A DNA stretch of 5,266 nucleotides from Chloroflexota bacterium. Its GTDB lineage: Bacteria; Chloroflexota; Limnocylindria; Limnocylindrales; CSP1-4. The notes below the pieces were generated by a model, which made no database searches, had not been told where the DNA came from, and saw only the letters and a list, made by a program, of their open reading frames with translations. The DNA is taken from NCBI GenBank assembly GCA_013696945.1, contig JACCXQ010000025.1, positions 1-5,266 of the forward strand, in the 5' to 3' direction. Positions 5,179-5,266 of this stretch are shown here, piece by piece; within the stretch, counting starts at the first letter, position 1; every line of letters starts with the position of its first letter. The position numbers and the translations under genes were made by a program.

Positions 5179-5266
5179 GGCATGAGGACCCAGGAGCGGG
5201 ATGGCGACGAAGATCGACGCCGCGACGTCTATCCGGGTTTTTATTATAAAGTGCCCGTTACCCAGG
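5179..5266 (-). promoter_or_regulatory. Leader and partial promoter at the right edge
   Basis: A short AT-rich island in otherwise GC-rich DNA holds an exact TATAAT on the minus strand (5248-5243). Transcription from about 5236 would give a leader of roughly 58 bases before the cNMP-domain gene. The -35 position falls at or beyond the window end, so the promoter cannot be completed. No other gene is visible in this stretch. Confidence 0.45.

Overview
The window is GC-rich bacterial DNA in which every gene I can support lies on the minus strand, so the transcriptional order runs from high to low coordinates. The organism is uncertain. High GC, frequent GTG starts, paired cyclic-nucleotide-binding genes and an unusual MetRS would suit an uncultured Chloroflexota or actinomycetote-like lineage. 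That is a low-confidence inference, with no rRNA or other marker to settle it.

Layout in transcriptional order: a -10-like TATAAT at the right edge (5248-5243); a stand-alone cyclic-nucleotide-binding (cNMP) domain protein (5178-4744); 8 bp later a full Crp/Fnr-type regulator (4735-4040); a 130-bp intergenic region with a 16-bp palindrome of Crp-site geometry; a small acidic protein built of six tandem copies of a D-[VT]-E-G-H motif (3909-3523); a GAF-domain protein (3501-2719); 8 bp later a signal-less subtilisin-type (S8) protease (2710-1880); a second small protein with one EDDTEGH motif (1822-1607); and methionyl-tRNA synthetase (from 1549, running off the left edge without its 3' end).

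The most interesting part is 1607-3909. Two otherwise unlike small proteins share the rare [DE]D[VT]EGH motif, sit on either side of a GAF sensor and a cytoplasmic-looking subtilase, and have the two best Shine-Dalgarno sequences seen in the window. One reading is a small regulated system in which the repeat protein (and perhaps the single-motif protein) is a substrate, precursor or partner of the protease, with the GAF and Crp-like proteins providing control. The sequence shows the motif sharing and the gene order. The functional link is inference. I do not recognise the DVEGH family by name.

The MetRS is clearly identifiable but departs from the textbook family at the HIGH signature (GLHT) and at one zinc-knuckle cysteine (Glu instead of Cys). 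No tRNA, rRNA, insertion sequence, CRISPR array or convincing intrinsic terminator was seen. The only gene-free stretches are short (130 bp at 3910-4039, 88 bp at the right edge, and 57 bp on each side of the 1607-1822 gene).
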